A stretch of 64,000 bases of DNA from Clostridiales bacterium 38-18 (GTDB taxonomy: Bacteria > Bacillota > Clostridia > Peptostreptococcales > Acidaminobacteraceae). The stretch is from NCBI GenBank assembly GCA_001897605.1, contig MKTL01000001.1, positions 186,001-250,000 on the forward strand. Direction: 5' to 3'. The notes below the pieces were generated by a model, which worked only from the letters and a program-made list of their open reading frames with translations, ran no database searches and was not told the DNA's origin. The translations under genes and the position numbers were made by a program. Below, one piece after another: positions 1-8,553 of this stretch (position 1 is its first letter; every line of letters begins with the position of its first letter).

Positions 1-1402
1 TGGAACAGATGCTAAGCCAGAATTTAGTAAGTTTTCGTGGTACGCGATGCTCATGTCTGCCGGTATGGGGATTGGACTAATGTTTTGGTCGGTAGGCGAG
101 CCCATCTATCATGTGGCAGTGACACCGATCTTTCAAAGTGACAATGCGATTCAGTCAGCACTAGCGACGACGTTTTTTCATTGGGGCATTCACCCATGGG
201 CGATCTATGGGATCATCTCGTTGGCACTTGCGTATTTTACATTTAATAAGAAATTACCTTTATCTCCGAGATCGTTTTTTTATCCGATTTTTAAAGAGCG
301 CATCTTTGGACTATTAGGTGATGTAATCGATACATTGGCTGTACTGGCTGCTCTTGCAGGCCTTGCCACAAGTCTTGGACTTGGTGTACAGCAGATCAAC
401 AGCGGCCTGTCGCATATCTTTGGTATTCCCACAAGCATCGTCATTCAAGTGGTATTAATTGCAGGTATCACTCTAATTGCAACCGCTTCAGTCGTATCAG
501 GGATCGATAAAGGCGTTAAATTTTTAAGTGAGCTGAATATAAAAGCAGCCTTTATCTTAATGATGATCGTATTGATCGTTGGCCCTACTTTTAAAATTAT
601 CGGTGATATTTTTGGTGCTACAGGACTCTATATAACGGGATTTGTAGACGCATCACTAAATGTGAATCAGTATGATGCAAGCTGGGCACAGGGATGGACG
701 ATCTTCTATTGGGCATGGTGGATATCATGGAGCCCATTTGTTGGGATGTTTATCGCTAAGATATCAAAGGGTAGAACGGTAAGAGAGTTTATCACAGCCG
801 TATTATTTGTACCTACTATTCTATCGATCATATGGTTAGGTATCTTTGGCTCGACTGCATTACATGTGGATGCTGCTACAGCGGGTGCGGTTACTGATGC
901 TGTAAATTCAAATCTTTCTATAGCACTTTTTGAAATGATACAATTAATCAATGCACCATTTTTCTCAGACATCATTAAGTTAATCGTCAATATTCTAGCT
1001 GTATTTTTAGTAGTAACCTTCTTTGTTACTTCAAGTGACTCAGGTTCTTTGGTTGTCGATAGTCTTGCCAGCGGTGGTAAAATCAAATCGCCAGTCGGTC
1101 AACGGATCTTTTGGGCACTCATGGAAGGCTTTATCGCTGCAGTTCTACTGATCATTGGGGGAGAACAAGCGCTTTCTATCCTACAAACAGCCGTTATCAC
1201 AACCGGACTACCGTTTGCAATTATTATTACCATCGTAACTGTGGTTCTATTCTATGAGCTCCTTTTAAAAAAGCAGGTTGATATTAAACCTGAACCCGTT
1301 TTGACCGTAGATAAGCAAGTATCGAATACGATGGATAAAAAGGGTACTGGACATCAAAGTAGGCAATCAAAGGTGGATGATTTCGGTACGGAAACGATTT
1401 AA
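1..1402 (+). CDS. BCCT family betaine/carnitine/choline transporter (5' partial)
   Basis: The reading frame is open from the window edge (frame beginning at base 2), so the N-terminus is missing and about 466 residues are visible. It is a multi-spanning membrane protein. The segment GMGIGLMFWSVGEP and the Trp-rich stretch WAWWISWSPFVGMFIA followed by KGRTVREF are the hallmarks of BCCT transporters, which import quaternary ammonium osmolytes with Na+ or H+, or exchange carnitine-type substrates. The C-terminal 40 residues are hydrophilic and cytoplasmic. A strong hairpin terminator follows. The substrate cannot be decided from the sequence. Confidence 0.92.
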   Translation, partial: GTDAKPEFSKFSWYAMLMSAGMGIGLMFWSVGEPIYHVAVTPIFQSDNAIQSALATTFFHWGIHPWAIYGIISLALAYFTFNKKLPLSPRSFFYPIFKERIFGLLGDVIDTLAVLAALAGLATSLGLGVQQINSGLSHIFGIPTSIVIQVVLIAGITLIATASVVSGIDKGVKFLSELNIKAAFILMMIVLIVGPTFKIIGDIFGATGLYITGFVDASLNVNQYDASWAQGWTIFYWAWWISWSPFVGMFIAKISKGRTVREFITAVLFVPTILSIIWLGIFGSTALHVDAATAGAVTDAVNSNLSIALFEMIQLINAPFFSDIIKLIVNILAVFLVVTFFVTSSDSGSLVVDSLASGGKIKSPVGQRIFWALMEGFIAAVLLIIGGEQALSILQTAVITTGLPFAIIITIVTVVLFYELLLKKQVDIKPEPVLTVDKQVSNTMDKKGTGHQSRQSKVDDFGTETI

Positions 1403-1446
1403 GTAATAACGAAGCTTTATAAATTAAATCAAACAAAAAAGTAGGA

Positions 1447-1479
1447 GAGCCTAGTACGCAGGATGTACTAGGCTCTTTT
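1447..1479 (+). terminator. Rho-independent terminator of the BCCT gene, probably bidirectional
   Basis: GAGCCTAGTAC (1447-1457) pairs perfectly with GTACTAGGCTC (1465-1475), 11 bp with a 7-nt loop, followed by TTTT. An A-rich tract on the other side gives a U-run for the convergent minus-strand PAP2 gene too. Confidence 0.9.
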
Positions 1480-1500
1480 GTTCCAATGATGTTCTTCGCA

Positions 1501-2031
1501 TTAAGGGAACAGAAGGAGTAAGGTTATTGAATGGGAGAGGTATGCAAGCAGCATCCCTATAAGCACATCGGTTGGATAGTGATAGCCTAAAACAATTCTA
1601 GATAAACCAACGAAAAAAGCGATGCACATAAAAATTAGGGTGAGCGAGGGGATGCTGAAAGCATACGACAAAGCTATGGTAAAGGCACACGCAGTATGTC
1701 CTGATGGGAAGGAATACTGGCATGCCGGGGGCTGCGTTACGTTTGAAAAGCTAATGCTTTTATACGGCCGAGGGCGGTTGACGATTCGTTTTATAGACTG
1801 AACAAGTATCTGTGAAATCAGTAGAGCTGATATCGTCAAGAGCCCTATAGGCATATTTAAAATTGGCGTGAGCATCAGCGCGAGTAGTGCGAATAGTATA
1901 GCAGTCACCGTGTCACCCAAATGCGTGATCCATCGCATGATTTTTGCGATAAAGTCGTGTTTTGACCCAGCGTTTAAAAAAAGGTAAATTTGTTTATCTT
2001 GATTGAGGAGAAGGTTTTTGAGAGTAAGCAT
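1501..2031 (-). CDS. PAP2-family membrane phosphatase
   Basis: This 176-aa protein carries the full acid-phosphatase/PAP2 signature: KRIVNRPRP (residues 81-89), PSGH (109-112) and SRIVLGYHYPTD (144-155), with five or six hydrophobic segments around them. Family members dephosphorylate lipid phosphates such as undecaprenyl pyrophosphate or phosphatidic acid on the outer face of the membrane. The start is supported by AAAGGAG upstream of the ATG. It converges on the BCCT gene and stands alone. Undecaprenyl-diphosphatase activity is possible but unproven. Confidence 0.9.
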   Translation of the reverse strand: MLTLKNLLLNQDKQIYLFLNAGSKHDFIAKIMRWITHLGDTVTAILFALLALMLTPILNMPIGLLTISALLISQILVQSIKRIVNRPRPYKSISFSNVTQPPACQYSFPSGHTACAFTIALSYAFSIPSLTLIFMCIAFFVGLSRIVLGYHYPTDVLIGMLLAYLSHSITLLLLFP

Positions 2032-2196
2032 CTGAACTCCTTTTTTTAAAGCGAAGCATCATGCGATTGTTTAGGTTGTTTGTTGGTACGACTTTATACT
2101 AACCTATGAATGTGAAAAACAGATTAGTCGAATGTAAGGTTTAGATTAACTTTATGAAGAAAATGTCATTAAAAAAAGAGTAAAAAAAGCGAAAAG

Positions 2197-2239
2197 TGTG
2201 CGTCCAGTCACATATTTAAAATGGGAAAGACCGTATAAT
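2197..2239 (+). promoter_or_regulatory. pflB promoter with CRP/FNR-type site at -41.5
   Basis: TGTGC-GTCCAG-TCACA (2197-2212) matches the TGTGA-N6-TCACA palindrome of the CRP/FNR family in 9 of 10 positions. A TATAAT box lies at 2234-2239 and there is no good -35 box. With a start at about 2246, the palindrome centre (2204.5) is exactly at -41.5, the class II activator position. This is a prediction from sequence only. Confidence 0.6.
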
Positions 2240-2300
2240 GAACTCAAGAATTAAGTATTATGTATACAAGATAAGAGGTTCGGCAGATACGGAGGTACTC

Positions 2301-4556
2301 ATGAAAAGGGAATTTGTAAAGGGAAACTGGGAAAATTCAATAGATGTAAGAGATTTTATTCAAAAAAATTACACGCCTTATACAGGTGATGATGCTTTCT
2401 TGGTTAAAATGAGTGATAAAACAAGCAAGGTTTGGGCGAAATCAAAAGCTTTAATTGAAGAAGAAATTGAAAAGGGCATCATTGATATTGAAACAAATGT
2501 TTTTTCAGGCATTGATGCATTTAAACCAGGCTACATCGAAAAAGAAAACGAAGTCATTGTGGGTTTTCAAACAGATGCCCCACTTAAAAGAATCATGAAT
2601 CCTTATGGTGGTTTCAGAATGCTAGAAGGCTCGCTTGAAGCATATGGTTACCACATGGACTCAGAGATGGCAGATGACTTTAAAACCTATAGAAAAACAC
2701 ATAACGAAGGTGTATTTGACGCTTATACATCTGATATGAAAGCGGCTAGATCAGTTGGTCTATTAACTGGATTACCAGATGCTTATGGTAGAGGTCGCAT
2801 CATCGGAGATTATAGAAGAATTGCACTTTATGGGACTGACCGATTGATTTCAGAGAAGAAAAAGGACTTAAGAAACTTTGAGAGGGCACCTGCAACTGAA
2901 GTCAATATTAGACATAGAGAAGAAATCTCTATGCAAATCGCTGCTTTAAAAGAAATTACTGCTATGGCAAAAAGCTATGGCGATGATATTACAAAGCCAG
3001 CTGAAACGGCAAGAGAAGCAGTTCAGTTCTTCTACTATGGTTACCTTGCAGCGATTAAAGAAAACAATGGCGCTGCTATGTCTCTCGGTAGAAATACCGC
3101 ATTTTTAGATATCTATATTGAAAGAGAAATCGAAGCTGGCCTACTTACAGAGGTTGAAGCACAAGAGTTGATCGATCAATTGGTCATAAAATTAAGAATG
3201 GTTCGTCATCTTAGAACACCTGACTACAATACCTTGTTTGCAGGAGATCCAACATGGGTGACCGAATCAATTGGCGGTGTAGGTGAAGATGGTAGAACGC
3301 TGGTTACAAAAACAGCCTTCAGATTTTTGCATACACTTACTAACCTTGATCCAGCGCCAGAACCGAACATGACTGTGTTATGGTCAGAGGCGCTTCCTAT
3401 GAACTTCAAGCGTTACTGTGCAAAGATGTCTATCGATACGGGCGCTATTCAATACGAAAACGATGACCTAATGAGACCGATTTATGGTGATGATTATGGT
3501 ATCGCATGCTGTGTTTCACCAATGCGTATCGGTAAAGACATGCAGTTTTTTGGAGCGAGAAGCAATTTAGCTAAAGCGTTACTCTATGCGATTAATGAAG
3601 GCAACGATGAATATAAAAGAGAAAAAGATGGGTCTGTAATTAACGTATTAACAGGTGTACCAAAGTTAGTGGACGCAAATCAATCAAATGAAGTCTTAAT
3701 CTTTGAAGAAGTCATGGTGAATTTTAAAACCGTCATGCAATCACTTGCAGAACTTTATGTAAATACCATGAACACGATCCACTTTATGCACGACAAGTAC
3801 GCATATGAAAAAGGACAGATGGCATTACATGATTCAGATGTCCATCGCTATATGGCGTTTGGAGTAGCAGGTTTATCAATCGTGGCGGATTCACTGAGTG
3901 CGATTAAATATGCGAAAGTATCACCGGTTAGAGACGAAAAGGGCATCGCTATCGATTTTAAAATCGAAGGTGAGTTCCCGATGTTTGGTAATGATGATGA
4001 TCGTGTGGATTTCATAGCAAAAGAGGTACTTGAATTCTTCTCAAGTGAGCTTAAAAAGCATGAAGCCTACAGAGGTGCTGACAAAACCTTATCTGTACTA
4101 ACCATTACTTCTAACGTCGTCTATGGTAAGAAAACAGGCGCAACACCTGATGGTAGAGCAAAGGGCGAAGCATTTGCACCCGGTGCAAATCCAATGCATG
4201 GTCGTGATCAAATGGGCGCACTGGCATCGCTTAACTCAGTTGCAAAGCTTCCTTTTGAAGGCGTTTGCCAGGATGGTATCTCAAATACATTTTCAATTGT
4301 ACCAACAGCGCTTGGACGTTCAGAAGCAGATCGTGAGAACAATTTAGCAGGTCTTTTAGATGGCTACTTTGGAAAAGATGCTTTCCATCTAAATGTCAAT
4401 GTTTTATCGCGTCAATTACTTGTTGATGCAATGGAAAATCCAGCGAAATACCCAACTTTAACGATTAGAGTTTCTGGATATGCGGTTCACTTTAACCGAT
4501 TGACGAGAGAGCAAAAGGAAGAGGTCATCAGAAGAACCTTCCATGAAAGAGTATAG
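2301..4556 (+). CDS. pflB: Formate C-acetyltransferase (pyruvate formate-lyase)
   Basis: The glycyl-radical enzyme converts pyruvate and CoA to acetyl-CoA and formate in anaerobic fermentation. At 751 aa it has normal length. The adjacent catalytic cysteines are visible in GIACCVSP (C403, C404), and the C-terminal radical loop RVSGYAV places the radical glycine at residue 726. The start at 2301 is chosen because GGAGG ends 5 nt before it; the upstream in-frame ATG at 2238 lies inside the predicted -10 box. The activating enzyme follows, then a CRP/FNR-type regulator. Regulation by that regulator through the site at 2197-2212 is an inference. Confidence 0.97.
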   Translation: MKREFVKGNWENSIDVRDFIQKNYTPYTGDDAFLVKMSDKTSKVWAKSKALIEEEIEKGIIDIETNVFSGIDAFKPGYIEKENEVIVGFQTDAPLKRIMNPYGGFRMLEGSLEAYGYHMDSEMADDFKTYRKTHNEGVFDAYTSDMKAARSVGLLTGLPDAYGRGRIIGDYRRIALYGTDRLISEKKKDLRNFERAPATEVNIRHREEISMQIAALKEITAMAKSYGDDITKPAETAREAVQFFYYGYLAAIKENNGAAMSLGRNTAFLDIYIEREIEAGLLTEVEAQELIDQLVIKLRMVRHLRTPDYNTLFAGDPTWVTESIGGVGEDGRTLVTKTAFRFLHTLTNLDPAPEPNMTVLWSEALPMNFKRYCAKMSIDTGAIQYENDDLMRPIYGDDYGIACCVSPMRIGKDMQFFGARSNLAKALLYAINEGNDEYKREKDGSVINVLTGVPKLVDANQSNEVLIFEEVMVNFKTVMQSLAELYVNTMNTIHFMHDKYAYEKGQMALHDSDVHRYMAFGVAGLSIVADSLSAIKYAKVSPVRDEKGIAIDFKIEGEFPMFGNDDDRVDFIAKEVLEFFSSELKKHEAYRGADKTLSVLTITSNVVYGKKTGATPDGRAKGEAFAPGANPMHGRDQMGALASLNSVAKLPFEGVCQDGISNTFSIVPTALGRSEADRENNLAGLLDGYFGKDAFHLNVNVLSRQLLVDAMENPAKYPTLTIRVSGYAVHFNRLTREQKEEVIRRTFHERV

Positions 4557-4702
4557 ATCAAGTCTAATAGCATGAAACTTTTGAGCTTTGGATAGTTTAA
4601 ATTTCGAATAGAATCATGTGCAAATATTAAATAGAGATAATACCGAGAAATCGGAAAAAATGAGGAATGAATCATATAAAAAGAGAAAGGTGTGTGGTCG
4701 TA

Positions 4703-5458
4703 ATGACAGGAAAATTACATTCGATAGAAACGATGGGGCTGGTTGATGGTCCAGGTATAAGAACGGTTTTTTTCTTACAAGGTTGTCCTTTAAGATGTCT
4801 TTACTGCCACAACCCAGATTCTCAGTCTTTCAAGGGAGAGAAAACCATAACAACGGAAGAAGTGGTTGCCCTTGCAAGTCGTTATAAAAGCTATTACAAG
4901 GCGTCAGGCGGTGGTGTTACCTTTTCAGGTGGTGAACCACTTATGCAAGGTGAGTTCGTACTTGAAGCTTTTAAAGCACTTAAAGCAGAAGGCATCACAA
5001 CCTGCGTTGACACTTCTGGTTATGGACAGATGGCTTATTATCAAGCAATCTTTCAAGTAACCGATCACATCTTGCTGGATATCAAACATCCAAGAGAAGA
5101 AATGCATAAAGAAATCACAGGTTTAGATATGAGTGGGATTAGAAATTTTATTCAAGAGGTCAGCAAAGGCTTTGACGGGACTGTTACCATACGTCATGTC
5201 ATGGTGCCGGGCTATTCTGATAGCAGTGAAATCATTGAAGAAATCCTCGATATCATTGAACCCATTCAAAAAAAAGTTGATAAAATTGACATTTTGCCTT
5301 ATCATAAAGCTGGAACTGAAAAATATTCTCAATTAAATATCCCCTATCAGTTAGAAACGGTTCCAGCTATGAATCAAGATCGCGCAGGTATTTTCGAGAA
5401 AGAAATCAATGAAAAGCTGAATGCACGAAAAAAAAAGACGCTATCTAGAATAGCGTAG
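4703..5458 (+). CDS. pflA: Pyruvate formate-lyase activating enzyme (radical SAM)
   Basis: This 251-aa radical SAM enzyme generates the glycyl radical in PflB. The [4Fe-4S] motif CX3CX2C (C28, C32, C35) and the SAM-binding SGGEP are present, and the N-terminal GLVDGPGIR segment is typical of PFL activases. The start is uncertain: ATG 4703 and GTG 4694 are both downstream of AGAAAGG, and 4667 is also in frame but lacks a spaced ribosome site. It lies 146 bp after pflB with no terminator between them. A 7-bp hairpin (5438-5456) overlaps the 3' end just before the ribosome site of the next gene. Confidence 0.95.
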   Translation: MTGKLHSIETMGLVDGPGIRTVFFLQGCPLRCLYCHNPDSQSFKGEKTITTEEVVALASRYKSYYKASGGGVTFSGGEPLMQGEFVLEAFKALKAEGITTCVDTSGYGQMAYYQAIFQVTDHILLDIKHPREEMHKEITGLDMSGIRNFIQEVSKGFDGTVTIRHVMVPGYSDSSEIIEEILDIIEPIQKKVDKIDILPYHKAGTEKYSQLNIPYQLETVPAMNQDRAGIFEKEINEKLNARKKKTLSRIA

Positions 5459-5473
5459 GAAGGTGATCCTATT
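5459..5473 (+). promoter_or_regulatory. Ribosome site that fixes an AUU start codon
   Basis: AGGTGATCC (5461-5469) is a nine-base match to the complement of the 16S rRNA 3' end. The first in-frame codon at normal spacing, 7 nt after AGG, is ATT at 5471. No ATG, GTG or TTG occurs in this frame until 5696, which would remove a third of the regulator. Confidence 0.65.
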
Positions 5474-6193
5474 TTATCAGTTAAATGCAACCATGATCAG
5501 TGTATAAAATGCGGAAAACTATTATGTATTAACAACATCCCCTTACTGTCAGGTCTTGACGATAAAGAAATTGAAAAGATCTCGGAAGGGGTTTCTTCAC
5601 GTGAATATAAAAAGGGTGACATTATTTTCTCGCAAGGAGAAAAAGCCAATAAGCTCTTTATTGTTTGTACGGGAAAAATCAAAATTTTTAAAAACATGAT
5701 GGATGGAAAAGAGCAGATTCTTTACATTTTATCAGAGGGTGATTTTATTGGCGCTTTTAACCTATTAAAGGAAGATGAGTTTGATTTCAGTGCAGTTGCA
5801 CTTGAGAATACGCAAATCAGTACTCTTGAGAAATCATCCTTTGATAAGGTAATGATCAGTAATCCAGAAATCACACTTAAGATATTTGAAAAGGCCTATG
5901 AGCGCATCATTAAAGCTGAGAGTCTTGTTCAGAGACTATCAAGTAGCAACCCCGATGCGAAGGTAATTGGACTTTTAATCGACTTGGCAGCTGATTTTGG
6001 TAAGCCTGACGATGAAGGTGGTGTAATGCTAGAACTCACCATCAATCGCGAGGAGATGGGGAGCTATGCCGGTATCGCAAGGGAAACCATGTCTCGTAAG
6101 CTACAGCTATTTGATGAAATGGGCCTCATAAAGCTACTGGGTGTCAAAAAAATACTGATCTATGATTTAGATAAGCTTAAGGCAATGATATAA
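5471..6193 (+). CDS. CRP/FNR-family transcriptional regulator with N-terminal cysteine cluster
   Basis: From ATT 5471 the protein is 240 aa, the usual family length; from the first ATG (5696) it would be 165 aa and lack the N-terminal half of the cNMP-like beta-barrel. The N-terminus holds four cysteines, C6, C11, C14 and C19, suggestive of an FNR-like Fe-S or redox sensor, though the spacing differs from E. coli FNR. The effector domain reads EKANKLFIVCTGKIKIF, and the C-terminal helix-turn-helix contains RETMSRKL, with the E..SR contact residues of FNR. It lies 12 nt after pflA, so it is probably co-transcribed with pflBA and may control it. The ligand is unknown. Confidence 0.88.
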   Translation: MLSVKCNHDQCIKCGKLLCINNIPLLSGLDDKEIEKISEGVSSREYKKGDIIFSQGEKANKLFIVCTGKIKIFKNMMDGKEQILYILSEGDFIGAFNLLKEDEFDFSAVALENTQISTLEKSSFDKVMISNPEITLKIFEKAYERIIKAESLVQRLSSSNPDAKVIGLLIDLAADFGKPDDEGGVMLELTINREEMGSYAGIARETMSRKLQLFDEMGLIKLLGVKKILIYDLDKLKAMI

Positions 6194-6199
6194 GTAAAC

Positions 6200-6227
6200 C
6201 TCTCAACTAATAAGTTGGGAGTTTTTT
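6200..6227 (+). terminator. Terminator of the pfl operon
   Basis: CTCTCAACT (6200-6208) pairs with AGTTGGGAG (6213-6221), 9 bp with one G-U pair and a 4-nt loop, followed by six T. Confidence 0.85.
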
Positions 6228-6285
6228 ATTAAGCCATAATCTAGCTTGTAGTAAAATCTGAAGGCTTGATGCTTGAAGTTTTATA

Positions 6286-6537
6286 TTACTGCGTAAAAGT
6301 CATTTGACGTACCTCAACCGTTGGTAGTTCTGAAAGCTCAGCTTCCATAAAAGCAATCTCAGAATCAAAGCCCTTAATAAATTCGATTAAGATGAGCCCT
6401 TTTGTAGTTTTAGTTGACGTATTGTCATGTAAGCCAAGGCGGGTTTTTATAATATGTCCGTGCCTCGATAATAACTCCTTTACACGCTTTTCATCCTGTT
6501 CCTGATCGCCTATTTGAATACCCATGATATATCGCAT
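6286..6537 (-). CDS. Small ACT-like protein, TM1266/iron-only hydrogenase regulator-like
   Basis: This 83-aa protein has the short ACT/ferredoxin-like pattern of the small family found near hydrogenase maturation genes: an N-terminal strand RYIMGIQIGD, then LLSRHGHIIKTRLGLHD, then a second strand GLILIEFI and the terminal PTVEVRQMTF. Family proteins are called putative iron-only hydrogenase system regulators, but no biochemical role is firm. AAAGGGG precedes the ATG. It stands alone, convergent with the pfl operon. The assignment rests on overall pattern and length, not on a catalytic motif. Confidence 0.55.
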   Translation of the reverse strand: MRYIMGIQIGDQEQDEKRVKELLSRHGHIIKTRLGLHDNTSTKTTKGLILIEFIKGFDSEIAFMEAELSELPTVEVRQMTFTQ

Positions 6538-6638
6538 ACGACACGCCCCTTTCTAGTATATAGATATCCGAACAAAAGTTTAATAAACACAATTGAGATT
6601 CAATTTCATTAAAAAAAAGTAATTAATTCAATTCATAG

Positions 6639-6667
6639 TTGACAAGTCGGAATTGATTGCGTATACT
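6639..6667 (+). promoter_or_regulatory. Sigma-A promoter of the cysteine transporter leader
   Basis: TTGACA (6639-6644) is separated by exactly 17 bp from TATACT (6662-6667). Transcription would start near 6674, giving a leader of about 340 nt before the first transporter gene. Confidence 0.85.
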
Positions 6668-6700
6668 TCAAACAGAAACTATGAGATTGGGAGTCATTTT

Positions 6701-6787
6701 ATGAATCGTATAGAGTATAAGAGCTTACAATTGAATCCAAGTCGTTTAGCATGCTGTTGCTGTTGTTCTTTCGAAAGAAGTGAATAA
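6701..6787 (+). CDS. 28-aa leader peptide with five consecutive Cys codons
   Basis: This very short ORF encodes MNRIEYKSLQLNPSRLA, then CCCCC, then SFERSE. The Cys codons (TGC TGT TGC TGT TGT) occupy 6752-6766. GGGAG lies 7 nt before the ATG and a strong promoter lies 30-60 bp upstream. It sits in the leader of an amino-acid ABC transporter, upstream of an intrinsic terminator. It has the design of an attenuation leader peptide, so its function would be to stall ribosomes when charged tRNA-Cys is short. No function as a protein is suggested. Confidence 0.82.
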   Translation: MNRIEYKSLQLNPSRLACCCCCSFERSE

Positions 6788-6876
6788 TGGCTAATTTGAG
6801 TGCTAAAAAATAGTTTCCACATCTAGATGAATATTTGTAATCTATGGGAAGGTTTTTAGACCTTCCCATTTTTTTT
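6745..6876 (+). promoter_or_regulatory. Ribosome-mediated transcription attenuator responding to Cys-tRNA
   Basis: Three mutually exclusive pairings are visible. (1) TTTAGCA (6745-6751), directly before the Cys codons, pairs perfectly with TGCTAAA (6801-6807). (2) An antiterminator: CTAAAAA (6803-6809) with TTTTTAG (6853-6859), plus TTCC-A-CAT (6815-6822) with ATGGGAA (6844-6850). (3) The terminator ATGGGAAGGT (6844-6853) with ACCTTCCCAT (6860-6869), followed by eight T. A ribosome stalled at the Cys codons would cover the first segment, free the second and so block the terminator. The pairings are seen; the mechanism is inferred from classical attenuators. Confidence 0.8.
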
Positions 6877-7013
6877 GTTCAAAAGTATACTTGCAGTCAC
6901 AAATGAAATACGTTCGAAAGTATTTCAAAATATTGAAGATTTTCAAAGTTAATTTTGAAAAACAAATAAAACAATAAATTGAATTTATTAGAGAAAAATA
7001 AGGGAGAACAAAA

Positions 7014-7883
7014 ATGAAAAATAAAAGTTTAATAATCATACTCATCATTGCCGTAGTGGGCATAGCTTTATACGCGGGTAGCCAACTACTGTCAGGCAAG
7101 AATACAGAGAATACAGCAGCTAATAGCACTGAGATGACATCAACAGAGATTAATAACACCGAAGGATCAAGTAGTGATACGACTGAATCAACTGCAATAA
7201 AAGTTGGTATGAGTGGTTCTTATAAGCCGTACACCTATTTAGATGAAAGCGGCACATTGACAGGCTTTGATGTAGAGGTTTGGCAAGAAATTGCTAAAAG
7301 AACAGGTAGGGAAGTAGAGTTCGTTACCAGTGATTTTAGCGGTCTTTTTGGGATGTTAGACGTAGGTCAGATCGATACAATTGCCAACCAAATTACCATA
7401 ACTGATGAGCGCTTAGAAAAATACGATTTTTCAGTGCCTTATGTCTACTATGGGGCACAGCTTATGACGAGAGCTGATGATGATTCTGTGTATGACCTTG
7501 AAACCTTAAAAGGTAAGAAAGTTGGCGTTAGCTTAGGCTCAAACTATGAAACGATGGTGAAGGCATTTGATACCGCAAATGAAATCACAGTGGTGACATA
7601 CGACAGTGGTTCAGGCGCATATCAAGATTTGTCACTGGGCAGAATCGACGCTGTATTAAACGACAAATTGGCACTGCTTTCAGTAGTGAACGAGTCAGGT
7701 TTAAACTTAAAGCTTGCAGGTGAGCCGATCGAATCGCTTACAAATGCTTTTCCTTTCGTAAAAAGTGAAGCAAATGGTGCATTTCTAATCGAAGTCAATC
7801 AAGCGATTGAAGCCATGTATGCGGATGGTACGATGAAATCACTTTCACTTAAATATTTCAACGTCGATATAACAGAAAGGTAG
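7014..7883 (+). CDS. Amino-acid ABC transporter substrate-binding protein (cystine/cysteine inferred)
   Basis: This is a family 3 periplasmic-type binding protein of 289 aa. After a hydrophobic N-terminal segment (residues 5-25) and a Ser/Thr/Asn-rich linker, the ligand-binding domain begins near residue 63 (KVGMSGSYKPYTYLDES, then FDVEVWQEIAKRTG). The lipobox position reads LLSGK instead of ending in Cys, so it is probably held by an uncleaved membrane anchor. The protein contains no cysteine at all. It is the first gene after the poly-Cys leader attenuator, which is the basis for the inferred substrate. The permease follows after 4 nt. Confidence 0.9.
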   Translation: MKNKSLIIILIIAVVGIALYAGSQLLSGKNTENTAANSTEMTSTEINNTEGSSSDTTESTAIKVGMSGSYKPYTYLDESGTLTGFDVEVWQEIAKRTGREVEFVTSDFSGLFGMLDVGQIDTIANQITITDERLEKYDFSVPYVYYGAQLMTRADDDSVYDLETLKGKKVGVSLGSNYETMVKAFDTANEITVVTYDSGSGAYQDLSLGRIDAVLNDKLALLSVVNESGLNLKLAGEPIESLTNAFPFVKSEANGAFLIEVNQAIEAMYADGTMKSLSLKYFNVDITER

Positions 7884-7887
7884 ACGC

Positions 7888-8553
7888 ATGAACTTTAAAC
7901 CTGAGGTGCTGGTAAATGCTTTTGTTGAATTGACAAAAGCATTGCCAAGAACTTTACTGATAGCAATCATCGCCATGGCGATAGGACTTATTTTAGGAAC
8001 GATCATCGGCATATTGCGACAAACCAAACTCAATAAAATGCTTGGTGTATGGGTTTCTTTCTTTAGAGGAACCCCACTGATGATTCAGCTGTTTTTATTT
8101 TTCTTCGGATTACCACAGTTGTTTCCCATAATTGGAAAACTTAGCGCTTTTCAATCAGCGGTTTTGGTAATGGGTATTAATGCCAGTGCCTATGTGGCTG
8201 AATCTATCAGAGGTGCTCTTGGAGCCGTGGATTCATTACAAAGTGATGCTGCTTACACGGTTGGTCTAACAAAGCTGCAAACCCTTTGGTACATCGTTTT
8301 GCCACAGGCGATGAAAATCGCTTTACCTTCACTGGGCAACACTTTTATAGGCGTCATCCAAGGGACATCGTTAACCTTTATGCTTGGCATCAGCGATTTA
8401 CTAGGTCTTGCCAAAATGCGTGCCGCTCAAAATTATCGATTCTTCGAGGTTTATCTTGCTGTAGGCATATGGTATTGGTTGATCGTAATGGCAGTTACTT
8501 TCATTAATAAGCAGCTTGAAAATAAGATGGCTGCGGGAAAGGAGAGCATCTAA
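7888..8553 (+). CDS. Amino-acid ABC transporter permease (cystine/cysteine inferred)
   Basis: This 221-aa HisM/GlnP-type inner-membrane permease has an FFRGTPLMIQ segment typical of polar amino-acid permeases and an EAA-type coupling loop, SDAAYTVGLTKLQTLWYIVLP. About five membrane segments are visible. Translation is coupled to the ATPase gene, since the stop and the next start overlap as TAATG. No cysteine is present. The substrate is inferred from the leader peptide alone; the permease family itself does not decide between cystine and other polar amino acids. Confidence 0.92.
   Translation: MNFKPEVLVNAFVELTKALPRTLLIAIIAMAIGLILGTIIGILRQTKLNKMLGVWVSFFRGTPLMIQLFLFFFGLPQLFPIIGKLSAFQSAVLVMGINASAYVAESIRGALGAVDSLQSDAAYTVGLTKLQTLWYIVLPQAMKIALPSLGNTFIGVIQGTSLTFMLGISDLLGLAKMRAAQNYRFFEVYLAVGIWYWLIVMAVTFINKQLENKMAAGKESI

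Noticed and set aside
2238-2300. Longer pflB start at ATG 2238
   Set aside because: It lies in the predicted -10 box, has no ribosome site, and adds residues not found in pyruvate formate-lyases; ATG 2301 has GGAGG.
5438-5456. Hairpin at the end of pflA as a terminator
   Set aside because: No T-run follows on the plus strand; the ribosome site of the next gene begins three bases later.
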